DNA of 64,000 nucleotides from Pontibacter beigongshangensis (GTDB lineage: Bacteria > Bacteroidota > Bacteroidia > Cytophagales > Hymenobacteraceae). The position numbers were made by a program, and so were the translations under genes. The notes below the pieces were generated by a model that saw only the letters and a list, made by a program, of their open reading frames with translations, had not been told where the DNA came from and ran no database searches. The number at the start of each line of letters is the position of its first letter. Positions within the stretch are counted from its first letter, which is position 1. The stretch is from NCBI RefSeq assembly GCF_014332515.1, contig NZ_VFSD01000004.1, forward strand, positions 186,001-250,000. Direction: 5' to 3'. Positions 44,366 through 53,297 of this stretch are shown piece after piece.

Positions 44366-44946
44366 ATTCAGTAATGTTTTCGTTTATAATTATAGGACCC
44401 GTATTTTCTAAAAAGACACTGTAATGACTAACCTCTGTAAAACCACTCCCAAGCCTATGCTACCTGGCAGAGCCTCTGCGGGCTTTCAGCTATCCGGCCC
44501 TCAAGCAGAGCAAGCGGGAAGGCTACTGGCCTCGGCAAAGAAATCAACTGGGGGGGGGCAATACAATGAGTGTCAGCAATCCAACCACACACCCACTGCC
44601 CTTGCCCACATATTTTATCAGCTGATTGACGAAGGAAATTTAGGTGGTTTTCGCTGCCGGAAAGTCCGGAATTGGGTATACAGAAGTTCTTAAAGAGAAA
44701 AATGCGCGTAAAAGGAACATTAGCGCACCGGTTTTTCAGGACCAGGCATTCATTTTCTGGCGTAGGCAATGGGAGTTTAGGTAGATGTAAGGCTGAAAGC
44801 CCTTCTTTAAGTATTCCGGATCTTATGGGCAACGGCACTCGCAACCAAAGGATGTATATGCCCCGCCCCTATTTCCTGAAGGACTATAATTCCTATTTCA
44901 ATACGTTAAGAAGCCATCAGAATTCAGTTAGAGTTCTGACTTTATG
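44366..44946. other. Control region between susC and uxuB
   Basis: Holds the promoters of two divergent units. G9 tract at 44550-44558. No recognised operator, RNA or regulator gene; a 129-codon leftward frame has no protein-like character. Confidence 0.4.
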
Positions 44947-44998
44947 AATTATTCTAATAAATAAGGCCCTTCAGAGCTGGCAAGTCCTTGAGAGCTGG
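44947..44998 (-). repeat. CTCCGGAG/AT-tail intergenic repeat, diverged copy
   Basis: Reverse: AATTATTCTAATAAAT, GGCCCTTCAGAGC, with a short CTGCTGCC following at 44999. Palindrome altered to CTTCAGAG. Confidence 0.7.
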
Positions 44999-45183
44999 CT
45001 GCTGCCAGGCGGTCGGCTTACATTGAATGCGACATGCTTTTTCCTATATCTTTCTGAATTTCAGCCTGCTGTACGCACAAATACCTTTTCTGTACTATTC
45101 GCTCCTTTTTAGTTCTGCCGATTTATGGCTTTTTTAGGGTAAAGCCTCTATATTGCTGAAAACATCCTTTAGAACTGAACAAG

Positions 45184-46035
45184 ATGCAAAAACCAACGCA
45201 AGATTTAGCCGGAAAGGTAGCCGTGATAACCGGCGGCGGCGGCGTCCTGTGCTCCACTATGGCACATACTCTAGCTGCGCATGGCGCTAAAATAGCAGTC
45301 CTGGATTTAAAAGAAGAAGCAGCCGAGGCTGTAGCTGAAGCCATTCGCCTGCAAGGCGGGCAGGCCATAGGGGTAGGTGCCAATGTGCTGCAGAAAGAAA
45401 GCCTGCAGGCCGCACACGAGCGTGTCATCCAGGCCTTAGGCCCCTGCGACATATTGATAAACGGCGCCGGCGGCAACCACCCGAAAGGCACTACCTCCAA
45501 GAACTTTCTTTTTCCGGAAGACCTTGTACAACAGCAGGAAGGAATAAACACGTTCTTCGACATGGACCCGGAAGGAATAAAGTTCGTATTCGACCTTAAC
45601 TTTATTGGCACGCTGCTTCCCACGCAGGTATTCGCAAAGGAAATGGTGGGTAGAGAAGGGGCTACCATTATCAATATCTCGTCTATGAATGCTTTCAGAC
45701 CACTGACCAAGATACCGGCCTATAGCGGAGCGAAGGCAGCTATTTCCAACTTTACCCAGTGGCTGGCCGTGCACTTCTCCAAAGCGGGCATCCGTGTAAA
45801 TGCCATGGCCCCGGGCTTCTTCCTGACTGAGCAGAACAGAACATTACTCACCACCGCAAATGGGGAACTGACCGACCGTGGCAACACCATCATCTCGCAT
45901 ACTCCCATGGGCCGCTTTGGCACGCCAGACGACCTGACCGGAACTTTGTTGTGGCTTTGTGGTGATGGCTCCCGGTTTGTGACTGGGGTTGTAGTGCCTA
46001 TCGACGGTGGATTCAGTGCTTTCAGTGGAGTATAA
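45184..46035 (+). CDS. uxuB: SDR-type D-mannonate oxidoreductase (fructuronate reductase)
   Basis: Converts D-fructuronate to D-mannonate with NAD(P)H. A 283-residue SDR: cofactor loop [14 protein letters not shown] (about residues 15-28), NGAGG motif ([11 protein letters not shown]), catalytic Ser in NISSMN, and Y180-x-x-x-K184 (AYSGAKAA). The long insert after NGAGG and the directly following mannonate dehydratase gene (14 bases) distinguish this from general SDRs and match the SDR form of UxuB. Cytosolic. Divergent from the PUL, supplying the uronate branch of its catabolism. Confidence 0.88.
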   Translation: MQKPTQDLAGKVAVITGGGGVLCSTMAHTLAAHGAKIAVLDLKEEAAEAVAEAIRLQGGQAIGVGANVLQKESLQAAHERVIQALGPCDILINGAGGNHPKGTTSKNFLFPEDLVQQQEGINTFFDMDPEGIKFVFDLNFIGTLLPTQVFAKEMVGREGATIINISSMNAFRPLTKIPAYSGAKAAISNFTQWLAVHFSKAGIRVNAMAPGFFLTEQNRTLLTTANGELTDRGNTIISHTPMGRFGTPDDLTGTLLWLCGDGSRFVTGVVVPIDGGFSAFSGV

Positions 46036-46049
46036 AAAACGCAAGAAAT

Positions 46050-47282
46050 ATGAGTTTAGAACAAACCTGGAGATGGTATGGTCCCCAAGACCCCGTGTCC
46101 CTGGCAGACATCCGGCAGGCCGGCGCCACCGGCATTGTGACTGCCCTGCACCACATACCGAACGGTGAAGTATGGACGGTGGATGAGATTATGATCCGCA
46201 AGTCTATGGTTGAACTGGCTGGCCTCACATGGTCGGTGGTGGAGAGCGTGCCAGTGCATGAGGATATCAAAAAGCGAACAGGCAGCTACGAGCGGTACAT
46301 TGACAACTATAAGCAGACTCTGCGAAACCTGGGCGCCTGTGGCATCGATATTGTCTGCTACAACTTTATGCCGGTGCTGGACTGGACCCGTACCGATCTT
46401 GACTACGTGATGCCGGACGGTTCCACCGCACTTCGCTTCGATGCGGCAGCTTTTGCCGCATTTGAGCTCTACTTGCTCAAAAGGCCCGGAGCCACGCAAG
46501 ACTACAGCGAGGCGCAGCAGCAAAAGGCAGCGCAGTACCTCGAAATGCAGTCTGAAGAACAGAAAGCCACACTTGTCAAAAATATTATAGCAGGTCTCCC
46601 CGGCTCTGAAGAAGGGTATACCCTGGAGGCATTCCAGGAGGTGTTATCCACTTATGATAACATCGGACCGAAGGAGCTGAAAGAAAACCTGTTCCACTTC
46701 CTGGGCCAGGTAATTCCTGCCGCCGAAGAAGCCGGTGTTGTGATGGCCATTCACCCCGACGACCCACCTTATCCGATCCTCGGTTTGCCGCGCGTAGTAA
46801 GCACGGAACAGGACATCCTCGATTTATACCAGGCGGTTGACTCGCCTAGCAACGGCCTGACCTTCTGCACTGGCTCCTTTGGCGTTCGCCCGGACAATGA
46901 TCTGGCGGGCATGGTGCAGCGCCTAGGCAACCGTATTCATTTTATCCACTTAAGAAGCACCCGCCGCGACGAAGAAGGCAACTTTTATGAAGCCGATCAC
47001 CTGGACGGCGACGTGGACATGTTTGCTGTAATGCAGGCGCTGCTGCAGGAACAAAGCGCCCGCAAAGCAGCCGGAAGAAATGACCTTCGTATGCCCTTCC
47101 GCCCGGACCACGGCCACAAGATGCTCGATGACCTGCATAAAAAGACTAACCCTGGTTACTCGGCCATAGGCAGACTCAGAGGATTGGCAGAACTCCGCGG
47201 GCTGCAGCTCGGCATAGAGCGCTTCCTGGAGAAGGAGTCTACCCCTGCATCTACTTATGCTTCAGAGATTCCTACAGCATAA
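46050..47282 (+). CDS. uxuA: Mannonate dehydratase
   Basis: Dehydrates D-mannonate to 2-keto-3-deoxygluconate. A 410-residue TIM-barrel protein beginning with the family-specific [32 protein letters not shown]. Further UxuA signatures are [15 protein letters not shown] (about residues 105-120), [17 protein letters not shown] and the C-terminal [14 protein letters not shown] with the metal-binding His/Asp residues. It is translated 14 bases after uxuB, so one operon. A perfect 14-bp hairpin containing the CTCCGGAG word follows the stop. Confidence 0.95.
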   Translation: MSLEQTWRWYGPQDPVSLADIRQAGATGIVTALHHIPNGEVWTVDEIMIRKSMVELAGLTWSVVESVPVHEDIKKRTGSYERYIDNYKQTLRNLGACGIDIVCYNFMPVLDWTRTDLDYVMPDGSTALRFDAAAFAAFELYLLKRPGATQDYSEAQQQKAAQYLEMQSEEQKATLVKNIIAGLPGSEEGYTLEAFQEVLSTYDNIGPKELKENLFHFLGQVIPAAEEAGVVMAIHPDDPPYPILGLPRVVSTEQDILDLYQAVDSPSNGLTFCTGSFGVRPDNDLAGMVQRLGNRIHFIHLRSTRRDEEGNFYEADHLDGDVDMFAVMQALLQEQSARKAAGRNDLRMPFRPDHGHKMLDDLHKKTNPGYSAIGRLRGLAELRGLQLGIERFLEKESTPASTYASEIPTA

Positions 47283-47294
47283 CATTTGCCCTCC

Positions 47295-47335
47295 AATTCT
47301 CCGGAGGCGACTGCCCAAGTTGCCTCCGGAGAATT
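47295..47335 (+). terminator. Hairpin after uxuA, with CTCCGGAG stem
   Basis: AATTCTCCGGAGGC (47295-47308) pairs perfectly with 47322-47335 around 13 bases. It begins 12 bases after the uxuA stop and has no T run. The stem includes the palindrome and AATT word of the dispersed repeat family, so it may be a repeat derivative used as a 3' structure. Confidence 0.6.
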
Positions 47336-47456
47336 ACCCTCCTCAGCTCCGAGTAGGCATCCGACTGCTTTACATCCAATACTCGGCTGTATCTGCCCAT
47401 GGAAATGCTTGCAGGTTAAGGCAATAGGTTTGGCATGATTTTTAAAAGACTGGCAG

Positions 47457-47496
47457 AAACAAAAAAGCCTGCAATCACTTGGCTTGCAGGCTTTTA
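47457..47496. terminator. Bidirectional terminator between uxuA and tRNA-Ser
   Basis: A 12-bp perfect stem (47463-47474 with 47484-47495) flanked by six A on the left and T on the right. Placed to end the leftward tRNA transcript and any rightward readthrough from uxuA. Confidence 0.85.
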
Positions 47497-47519
47497 GTTG
47501 TTTTTGATATGATAATCAG

Positions 47520-47607
47520 CAGAGAGTGAGGGATTCGAACCCTCGATACCCTTTTGAGGTATACACACTTTCCAGGCGTGCTCCTTCAACCACTCGGACA
47601 ACTCTCT
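47520..47607 (-). tRNA. tRNA-Ser (anticodon GGA)
   Basis: An 88-base class II tRNA on the reverse strand. Seven-pair acceptor stem (47601-47607 with 47521-47527) and discriminator G at 47520. The anticodon GGA reads from 47573 to 47571. The T arm has GGTTCGAATCC, and there is a long variable arm (GTATACC...GGGTATC). CCA is not encoded. Confidence 0.97.
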
Positions 47608-47621
47608 GTTTTTTGGTGGTG

Positions 47622-47654
47622 CAAAGATAAGACCTTTATATGCAGCTTTGCAAA
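47622..47654 (-). promoter_or_regulatory. Bacteroidota-type promoter of tRNA-Ser
   Basis: Reverse strand TATCTTTG (47622-47629) matches the TAnnTTTG -7 element exactly, and TTTG (47651-47654) lies 21 bases upstream. It would start transcription about 15 bases before the tRNA 5' end. Confidence 0.8.
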
Positions 47655-47678
47655 TTTAAAAGCACTATACTTTTCAAA

Positions 47679-48746
47679 TTACAGAGTTATTTCTCCCCTG
47701 ATATTGGCTCCCAGCCAGTAGGTGGTTTCTTCACGGGTCAGGTTAAAGCCCAGCACATACATCATTTTGGTGATGGCGGCTTCCGTAGTTATGTCCATGC
47801 CGCCTATCACGCCCATGTCGAGCAGGTATTTGCTAGTTTCGTAGCGGCCCTGCTGTACCCGGCCCTCATCGCACTGCGACACGTTCAGGATATAGATGCC
47901 CCGGTTAATGGCTTCGCGCAGTAGTTGCAACAGCCAGGCAGAAGTGGGGGCATTGCCGGCACCGTACGTTTCCAGCACTACGCCGCGCAGTTCGGGTGTT
48001 TGCAGGATACTGCTCACCACGTTGGCCGTTATGCCCGGAAAAAGCTTCAGGATGGCTACCCGGTCATCCATGTGAAAGTGTGCCTTAAAAGGCTCCTGGG
48101 CGTGCGCACGAATAGCTCCCCAATAATAGTCTATGTCTACGCCGGCTTTGGCGAGCAGCGGATGGTTCTCTGATTTGAAGGCGTTGAAATGCCGGCTCTC
48201 CACTTTTTTGGCCCGGTTGCCGCGCAGCAGCAGGTTATGAAAATAAATGCACACCTCCGGCACCAGCCCCTTGCCGTCTATTTTGGTGGCAGCTATCTGC
48301 AAGGCAGTGATCAGGTTCTCGCGGGCATCGGTTCTGACACGGCCAATGGGCACCTGCGCCCCGGTAAAAATAACCGGCTTCTGCAGGTTCTCCAGCAGGT
48401 AACTTAAGGCAGAGGCGCTGTAGGCCATAGTATCGGTACCATGCAGGATTACAAAACCATCGTAACTATCGTAGTTGTCGGAGATCAGGCGTGCCAGCAT
48501 GGCCCATTCGTCAATGTTCATGTTCGACGAATCGATGGGTGGATCCAGGCTGAAAACCGTGAGCAGGTATTTGAACTGCTGCAGTTCCGGCACCTTCTCC
48601 AGGATCATACTGAAATTGAAAGGCACCAGGTGCTTCGCTTTCTCATCGAACACCATCCCGATGGTTCCACCAGTGTAAATAATCAGTATGGAAGCTTCCG
48701 GATCGAGCGGAGCCGCTGTGTCTATATCTACTTTTACAATATTCAT
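47679..48746 (-). CDS. Type I L-asparaginase
   Basis: Hydrolyses asparagine to aspartate and ammonia. A 355-residue protein with the first catalytic Thr in IYTGGTIGM (about residues 27-33) and the second in VILHGTDTMAYSA (about 103-115). No signal peptide, so the cytosolic type I enzyme. Its ATG shares a base with the TAA stop of tatD, so the two are translationally coupled. Confidence 0.93.
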   Translation of the reverse strand: MNIVKVDIDTAAPLDPEASILIIYTGGTIGMVFDEKAKHLVPFNFSMILEKVPELQQFKYLLTVFSLDPPIDSSNMNIDEWAMLARLISDNYDSYDGFVILHGTDTMAYSASALSYLLENLQKPVIFTGAQVPIGRVRTDARENLITALQIAATKIDGKGLVPEVCIYFHNLLLRGNRAKKVESRHFNAFKSENHPLLAKAGVDIDYYWGAIRAHAQEPFKAHFHMDDRVAILKLFPGITANVVSSILQTPELRGVVLETYGAGNAPTSAWLLQLLREAINRGIYILNVSQCDEGRVQQGRYETSKYLLDMGVIGGMDITTEAAITKMMYVLGFNLTREETTYWLGANIRGEITL

Positions 48747-49516
48747 TAGGTTAATTTAAAAAGGCCGGTGGCATTTTTTGCAGTGGCCATTGCCACTTCC
48801 TCTACTGATTTCTGCATGAGCTCCGCCACCCGATTGGCAATAAGTGGCAGGTAAGCCGGCTGGTTGCGCTTACCCCGATGGGGTGCCGGGGCCAGATAAG
48901 GGCAATCGGTCTCGAGCATAATATCCTGCAGGCTGAGGTGCGGCAGCAGCTTGTCCAAGCCCCCGTTCTTAAAAGTGGCCACGCCGCCTATCCCCATCAG
49001 AAACCCGAGTTCTTTCACTTTGTTGGCCTGTTCCAGGGTGCCGGTAAAGCAATGGAAAACACCGGTCAGGGTGCCGTCCTGGGCCTGGGCCACAATTTCA
49101 TACGCTTCGTCGAAAGAGTCGCGTGTATGGAGCACCACTGGCAGCTGGTGCTTTTTAGCCAGCGCTACCTGCACCCGCAGGGCCTCCTGCTGCTGCGGCA
49201 GAAAAGTCTTGTCCCAGTACAGATCGATGCCGCACTCCCCTACTGCCGCGAACTGCCGCTTGCCCAGCCACTCTTCCACCAGGTAAAGCTCTTTCTCAAA
49301 ATCTTTCTGAACCGAGGTCGGGTGCAGCCCCATCATGGGCAGGCAAAGCCGGGGGTGCTGCGCCTCCGTTTCAAGCATCGCCTCTATGGAGGTGTGGTCG
49401 ATGTTAGGCATGTAAATTTTGTCCACTCCTTCGGCCTCTGCTTTTGCCAGTGCCTCGGCCTGGTCTGGCCGGAAAGCCTCTGCGTAAATATGTGCGTGCG
49501 AATCAATAAAAGACAT
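48746..49516 (-). CDS. TatD-family metal-dependent DNase
   Basis: A 256-residue TIM-barrel hydrolase: FIDSHAHIY (two metal His), AVGECGIDLYWD (Glu ligand), VVLHTRDSFDEAYE, GVFHCFTG and METDCPYLAPAPHRGKRNQP near the end, all standard TatD motifs. Likely a 3'-5' exonuclease or D-aminoacyl-tRNA-type quality-control enzyme. It heads a two-gene operon with asparaginase. Confidence 0.95.
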   Translation of the reverse strand: MSFIDSHAHIYAEAFRPDQAEALAKAEAEGVDKIYMPNIDHTSIEAMLETEAQHPRLCLPMMGLHPTSVQKDFEKELYLVEEWLGKRQFAAVGECGIDLYWDKTFLPQQQEALRVQVALAKKHQLPVVLHTRDSFDEAYEIVAQAQDGTLTGVFHCFTGTLEQANKVKELGFLMGIGGVATFKNGGLDKLLPHLSLQDIMLETDCPYLAPAPHRGKRNQPAYLPLIANRVAELMQKSVEEVAMATAKNATGLFKLT

Positions 49517-49886
49517 AGGCAGATTTTAGTATCGGGTGCAGGTATGAGCAATTTGCCCTCCTTTAATAATTAACAAGGCTGAAGTTTAGCATCAGCTACA
49601 CAATGGTGCGGGCAGTACCTTCGCTCCTGCCTCCATTACGCACTTGCTGCCCTCCCTTACAGGCACAACCGCAACAAGCAAGTTCCAAATATACATTTTC
49701 AGGATGTACTATCATAAGAAAAACCTGATTCTGTTAGTATGCCGATAGCTGAGGGCTGGCTTAGCCCGGCACTACAGGGAAATTTACCTGAAGGTTGCCT
49801 GGCGGAGGAGGCTTCCTGTAATATACTACCTTCAAACTGGCTGACCCGGAGACGCACCTGCCAAGGTAACTTCCATAATCCCAGGC
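49517..49886. other. Intergenic region upstream of tatD
   Basis: No gene; nothing recognisable before the repeat at 49887. Confidence 0.3.
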
Positions 49887-49948
49887 AATTATTCTAATGA
49901 ATTTGCCCCTCCGGAGGGTAAATGGCTTGTTGCTGCTCCTGCTGCTAG
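49887..49948 (-). repeat. CTCCGGAG/AT-tail intergenic repeat
   Basis: Reverse: AATTATTCTAATGAATT, GCCCCTCCGGAGGG, then TTGCTGCTCCTGCTGC. Confidence 0.88.
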
Positions 49949-49960
49949 CGGTAATGCTTG

Positions 49961-50188
49961 TCTGAATCTGGGTTTTCCTGATGATAGGGTTAACAGGATG
50001 ATTATTTTCTGAATCTTTCTAGGGGGCCTTACCACAAGAATTTAAAATTTTTAGAAGGTGCCGAATATTTCAACCCTTTGGTATCTGAACTTAATTGGTC
50101 CCCTTCCCTTTTTCTTTTGAGGACCATTTCCAGATCTTCAAATCAACCATTTAACGATTAAACAATCAGCACATCTGCACATCAAAAA
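49961..50188. repeat. Repeat phrases between tatD and glycosyltransferase genes
   Basis: TTGTCTGAATC...GGTTAACAGGATGAT (49961-50012) is the reverse counterpart of the phrase at 2945-3005. TCAAATCAACCATTTAAC followed by CAGCACATCTGCACATC (50138-50184) is a short form of the GTGCTAATG phrase. The stop codon of the leftward glycosyltransferase lies inside its end. Confidence 0.6.
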
Positions 50189-51276
50189 CGCCTTCCCTTC
50201 CAGCTGACGCCTGAGGGAATAAGGAAGTATAAAATGAGGAGAACGGAAGTAAAAATAAGGTACAGTTCGAAGAGCAGGTAAAGGGGCCATGGTGGCAAAG
50301 GCAGCTGCACACGCTTCAGGCAGAGCCGGAGGTAAATGCTTTGCAGCAGCAGCTTCAGCCCGAAGATGCCCATCATTACACCAATCGAAGTGTACAGGAA
50401 AAATGGCAGCCAGACAGGGTAGTAGGCTGCATGCAACACCAGGATCACCACCATGTAGAAGGGCAGGTGCATGGAGCCCCGCATCCAGCGCCGGCGCTGC
50501 CTCAGCAGGTCAGGCAGTGTGGGCGCTGGCTCAGAAAAGGCCAGTACCTTGCGGTCGTACAGGTTCCGGAAGCCAAAGCCTTGCTGCAGCACTTTGTTGA
50601 ATATCGCCACATCTTCTGTCACAGAGAATTTAATCTGCTCATAGCCGCCTGTCGCCTCGTAGGCTTTGCGCGTCAGGAGCATGTTATTGCCCATCGTGGA
50701 CACCGGCAGTCCCAGGTCCGTTACCACCTGCATCAGCCCCAGGGCATAGATCCAGTCCATAGCCTGGAGCCGGGCAAACAGGCCAGTCCCGGCAATGGTG
50801 GTGATGCCGGTTACCACACCCAAACCGGGCTGCAGGCTGGCCAGCATACTTGTGATCCAGGTTGGCGGCACGACAATGTCGGCATCGGTGAAGAAAAAAT
50901 AATCAGTGGTAGCCTCGCGGGCCAGGTGTGCCAGCACATTGGCTTTCCCCCTGGCCAGCCCCAGGTTTTCGGAGACAGGAATGCATCGGTACTGCGGCTT
51001 GTTTTTGATAAAAGCGTCCACCACGGTCCGGGTATCGTCGGTAGAGGCATCATCGCCTATAATCACCTCCAGCTGTTCTTTTGGGTATTGTAGCTGCTCT
51101 ATGGCCTGCAGGCAGCGGGTTATGGTGTGGGCTTCGTTGCGGGCTGCGATCAGGATGCTGACCCTTGGAAAAGAAGCAGGCTGCCCCGGATACGACTTGC
51201 GGTAAAAGGCAAACAGAACGAGCAGTGTAGCAAAGAGCAGAAAGAAAACGATAAAGTAAGCAACAGAAAAAATCAT
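50182..51276 (-). CDS. Membrane-bound family 2 glycosyltransferase (processive type)
   Basis: A 364-residue protein: N-terminal transmembrane helix, GT-A domain (VSILIAARNEAHTITRCL, IIGDDASTDDT, FFFTDADIVVP with the metal-binding DxD, and the RQRRRWMRGS acceptor motif near residue 265), then three C-terminal membrane helices. This resembles synthases such as IcaA and other cell-surface polysaccharide polymerases. Its ATG overlaps the deacetylase stop by four bases (ATGA), so the two probably make and modify the same glycan or glycolipid. Confidence 0.88.
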   Translation of the reverse strand: MIFSVAYFIVFFLLFATLLVLFAFYRKSYPGQPASFPRVSILIAARNEAHTITRCLQAIEQLQYPKEQLEVIIGDDASTDDTRTVVDAFIKNKPQYRCIPVSENLGLARGKANVLAHLAREATTDYFFFTDADIVVPPTWITSMLASLQPGLGVVTGITTIAGTGLFARLQAMDWIYALGLMQVVTDLGLPVSTMGNNMLLTRKAYEATGGYEQIKFSVTEDVAIFNKVLQQGFGFRNLYDRKVLAFSEPAPTLPDLLRQRRRWMRGSMHLPFYMVVILVLHAAYYPVWLPFFLYTSIGVMMGIFGLKLLLQSIYLRLCLKRVQLPLPPWPLYLLFELYLIFTSVLLILYFLIPSGVSWKGRRF

Positions 51277-51908
51277 AGTGAACTGAAGGTATATCCGCCC
51301 GAGGCAAAATGTTCCAGAAACCGTGGCAGCACATACTGCAGGTTACGCTGCGCTTTCAGGCTGTCGTGAAATACGATGATGCTGCCGCTTTGGGTATAGC
51401 GGATGGCTTTTTTCAGGCAATCTTCCGGGCGGAGGGTTTTGTCATAGTCGTTGGTGAGCATGTCCCACATAACCAGTTCGTAGCCTCGCTCCCGCAGCTG
51501 CCTTGCCTGCGCGCCGGTAATGCGCCCGTGCGGCGGACGGAACAGCTGCCGGCCTGCTGCCCCTTGCACCTTCTCCAGTACTTCCTGGCACTGCTGCACG
51601 TTATTCAGGTATTGCTCCAGGGGAGTCTGCCAGCCTTTCAGGTGGTGGAAGGTATGGTTGGCCAGCACATGTCCCTGACGCAGTACCTCCTGCGCTACCT
51701 CTTGGTGCCTTCTCACATTATCGCCGACGCAAAAAAAGGTGGCTTTTGCCTGGATCTGCGCCAGTTGCGCCAGCACAAAAGGGGTAACCACGGGTATCGG
51801 ACCGTCATCGAAGGTCAGGTATAGCCGCTTTCCTTCCGAAGATTTATGCCAGGTGTACCCCGGCAGCAGCTTTTTAATAATAGCAGGCGTTTTATAAAAT
51901 CGGATCAA
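51273..51908 (-). CDS. Polysaccharide deacetylase (NodB domain)
   Basis: A 211-residue protein with all five NodB motifs: YLTFDDGP (motif 1), NHTFHH (motif 2, metal His), FRPPHGR (motif 3), VMWDMLTNDY (motif 4) and IIVFHDS (motif 5). It N-deacetylates a sugar polymer or glycolipid. No ATG is available at the front of the frame before the domain; TTG at 51908 is the likely start. Without a signal peptide its location is unclear. Coupled by ATGA to the following glycosyltransferase. Confidence 0.88.
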   Translation of the reverse strand: MIRFYKTPAIIKKLLPGYTWHKSSEGKRLYLTFDDGPIPVVTPFVLAQLAQIQAKATFFCVGDNVRRHQEVAQEVLRQGHVLANHTFHHLKGWQTPLEQYLNNVQQCQEVLEKVQGAAGRQLFRPPHGRITGAQARQLRERGYELVMWDMLTNDYDKTLRPEDCLKKAIRYTQSGSIIVFHDSLKAQRNLQYVLPRFLEHFASGGYTFSSL

Positions 51909-51966
51909 CTTGTTTTCCTTAGGGTTGAGGCCAGGGTTTACAGGATAGGATGCAAGTTAGAGGACA

Positions 51967-52029
51967 AATTATTTGAATGAAAAAGCTCCTCCGGAAGTAT
52001 TCTGAACTGCTGCTGCACCTGCTGCTGCT
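51967..52029 (-). repeat. CTCCGGAG/AT-tail intergenic repeat
   Basis: Reverse, TTTG-tail variant: AATTATTTGAATGAAAA, GCTCCTCCGGAAG, CTGCTGCTGCACCTGCTGC. Confidence 0.82.
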
Positions 52030-52073
52030 AAAAATGCTGCCCTCAAAAATTACTGTAGCTGAGGCAAGCTTTG

Positions 52074-53297
52074 CTACTTAAACCGGCAGGAGAGCAGGGT
52101 GATGTCGTCGTCGAACTTGGCTTCTTCGTTGTAGAGGTGGATCTCTTTAAGCAGTTGCAGGTGCAGGGTTCTGGAGCTGAGGAAGCGGTGCTTCTGCATG
52201 TACTTAATGGTGCCTTCAATGCCATATTCCTCCTCCGAGGCATCAAATATCTCGGTCAGGCCATCGGTGTAGCAGAACAGCACCGACCGCCTGGGCACTT
52301 CGATGGTGGTAACCGACATAAACGGCAGCACGTCGAACACGCCCAGCATGGTGCAGCCTTCGTTCAGGAGCCGGTGCGAATTGTCTTCGAACAGCAGGAT
52401 CGGGGAGTTATGGCCCGCATTCACATAACTCAGCTGGCGGGTTTTGCGGTTGTAGATGGCCAGAAAGGCCGTGATGAACTTCTCGGCGATCGCATTGCGG
52501 TAAATCAGGTTGTTCAGCTCTGCTACCACCGTGTTCAGGTCCGAGACCTGCCGCAGAATGGTGCGCAGGCCCGCCTGGAAGTTAGACATCAGCAAGGAGG
52601 CCGGCACCCCCTTACCCGACACATCGGCCACGCAAAAAAGAAACTGGTCCTGGTCTATGTCGATAAAATCGTAGTAGTCTCCGCCGATAGAAGAGTGCGG
52701 AATATAACTGGCATGGATGGCCACATCCTTATCGTTGGGCAGCGCCTTGGGAAAGAGCATGGACTGCACCTCGCGGGCAATCTCTATCTCGCGCCGAATC
52801 GACTCCTGGGCCAGCCGCTGCCGGTTCATCTTGTGGTTCTCGATGGCAACGAGCATGATATTACTCACGGTCTGCAGAAAGTTGAGTGCCTCCAGGTTGT
52901 TGTAGTATGGCTGAATCTTTCCGATCATGACAAAGGCCAGTACCCGGCCATTGTGCAAAATCGGGATCACGATCTCGAAACCACGCCAGCGCCGCTCTAC
53001 CTGCAGCTTCGAGATAAAGGTGATCTCCTTGAGGTTGATAATCTCCTCCGGCATTTCGCATTTCGTGAAATCCATTTCGGTACCATAGCAAATCTTGCAC
53101 TCCCACGACTCGTCTTCCACAAACAGCACCAGCCGGTTTATCTGCAGCTGCGCCAGCAGCGTAAAGTGGTAAATCTTGTAGAGCGCACTCTCCGGCAGGT
53201 TTTCGTTGATGGCCTGCGTAATCTCCAGCAAAGCAGAAAGCTCCAGCTTCTTTAGTTGCAGCTCCTGCTGTGTGTTTGGTACAATGATCTCAGACAT
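52074..53297 (-). CDS. GAF-like domain SpoIIE/PP2C-type serine phosphatase
   Basis: A 407-residue protein. N-terminal GAF-like sensory part (about 20-170), coiled linker (EIEIAREVQSMLFPKALP, typical of RsbU/RsbP-like proteins), then the PPM phosphatase with GGDYYD, VADVSGKGVPA, VNAGHNSPIL, FCYTDGLTE and FDDDITLL, giving a full set of metal-binding Asp. Such phosphatases usually switch anti-sigma-factor antagonists. No STAS or anti-sigma gene lies nearby. It overlaps the upstream permease gene by 8 bases and so is coupled to the envelope cluster. Confidence 0.93.
   Translation of the reverse strand: MSEIIVPNTQQELQLKKLELSALLEITQAINENLPESALYKIYHFTLLAQLQINRLVLFVEDESWECKICYGTEMDFTKCEMPEEIINLKEITFISKLQVERRWRGFEIVIPILHNGRVLAFVMIGKIQPYYNNLEALNFLQTVSNIMLVAIENHKMNRQRLAQESIRREIEIAREVQSMLFPKALPNDKDVAIHASYIPHSSIGGDYYDFIDIDQDQFLFCVADVSGKGVPASLLMSNFQAGLRTILRQVSDLNTVVAELNNLIYRNAIAEKFITAFLAIYNRKTRQLSYVNAGHNSPILLFEDNSHRLLNEGCTMLGVFDVLPFMSVTTIEVPRRSVLFCYTDGLTEIFDASEEEYGIEGTIKYMQKHRFLSSRTLHLQLLKEIHLYNEEAKFDDDITLLSCRFK

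Noticed and set aside
44455-44844. 129-codon leftward frame between susC and uxuB
   Set aside because: No protein-like pattern; it crosses the G9 tract and control region.
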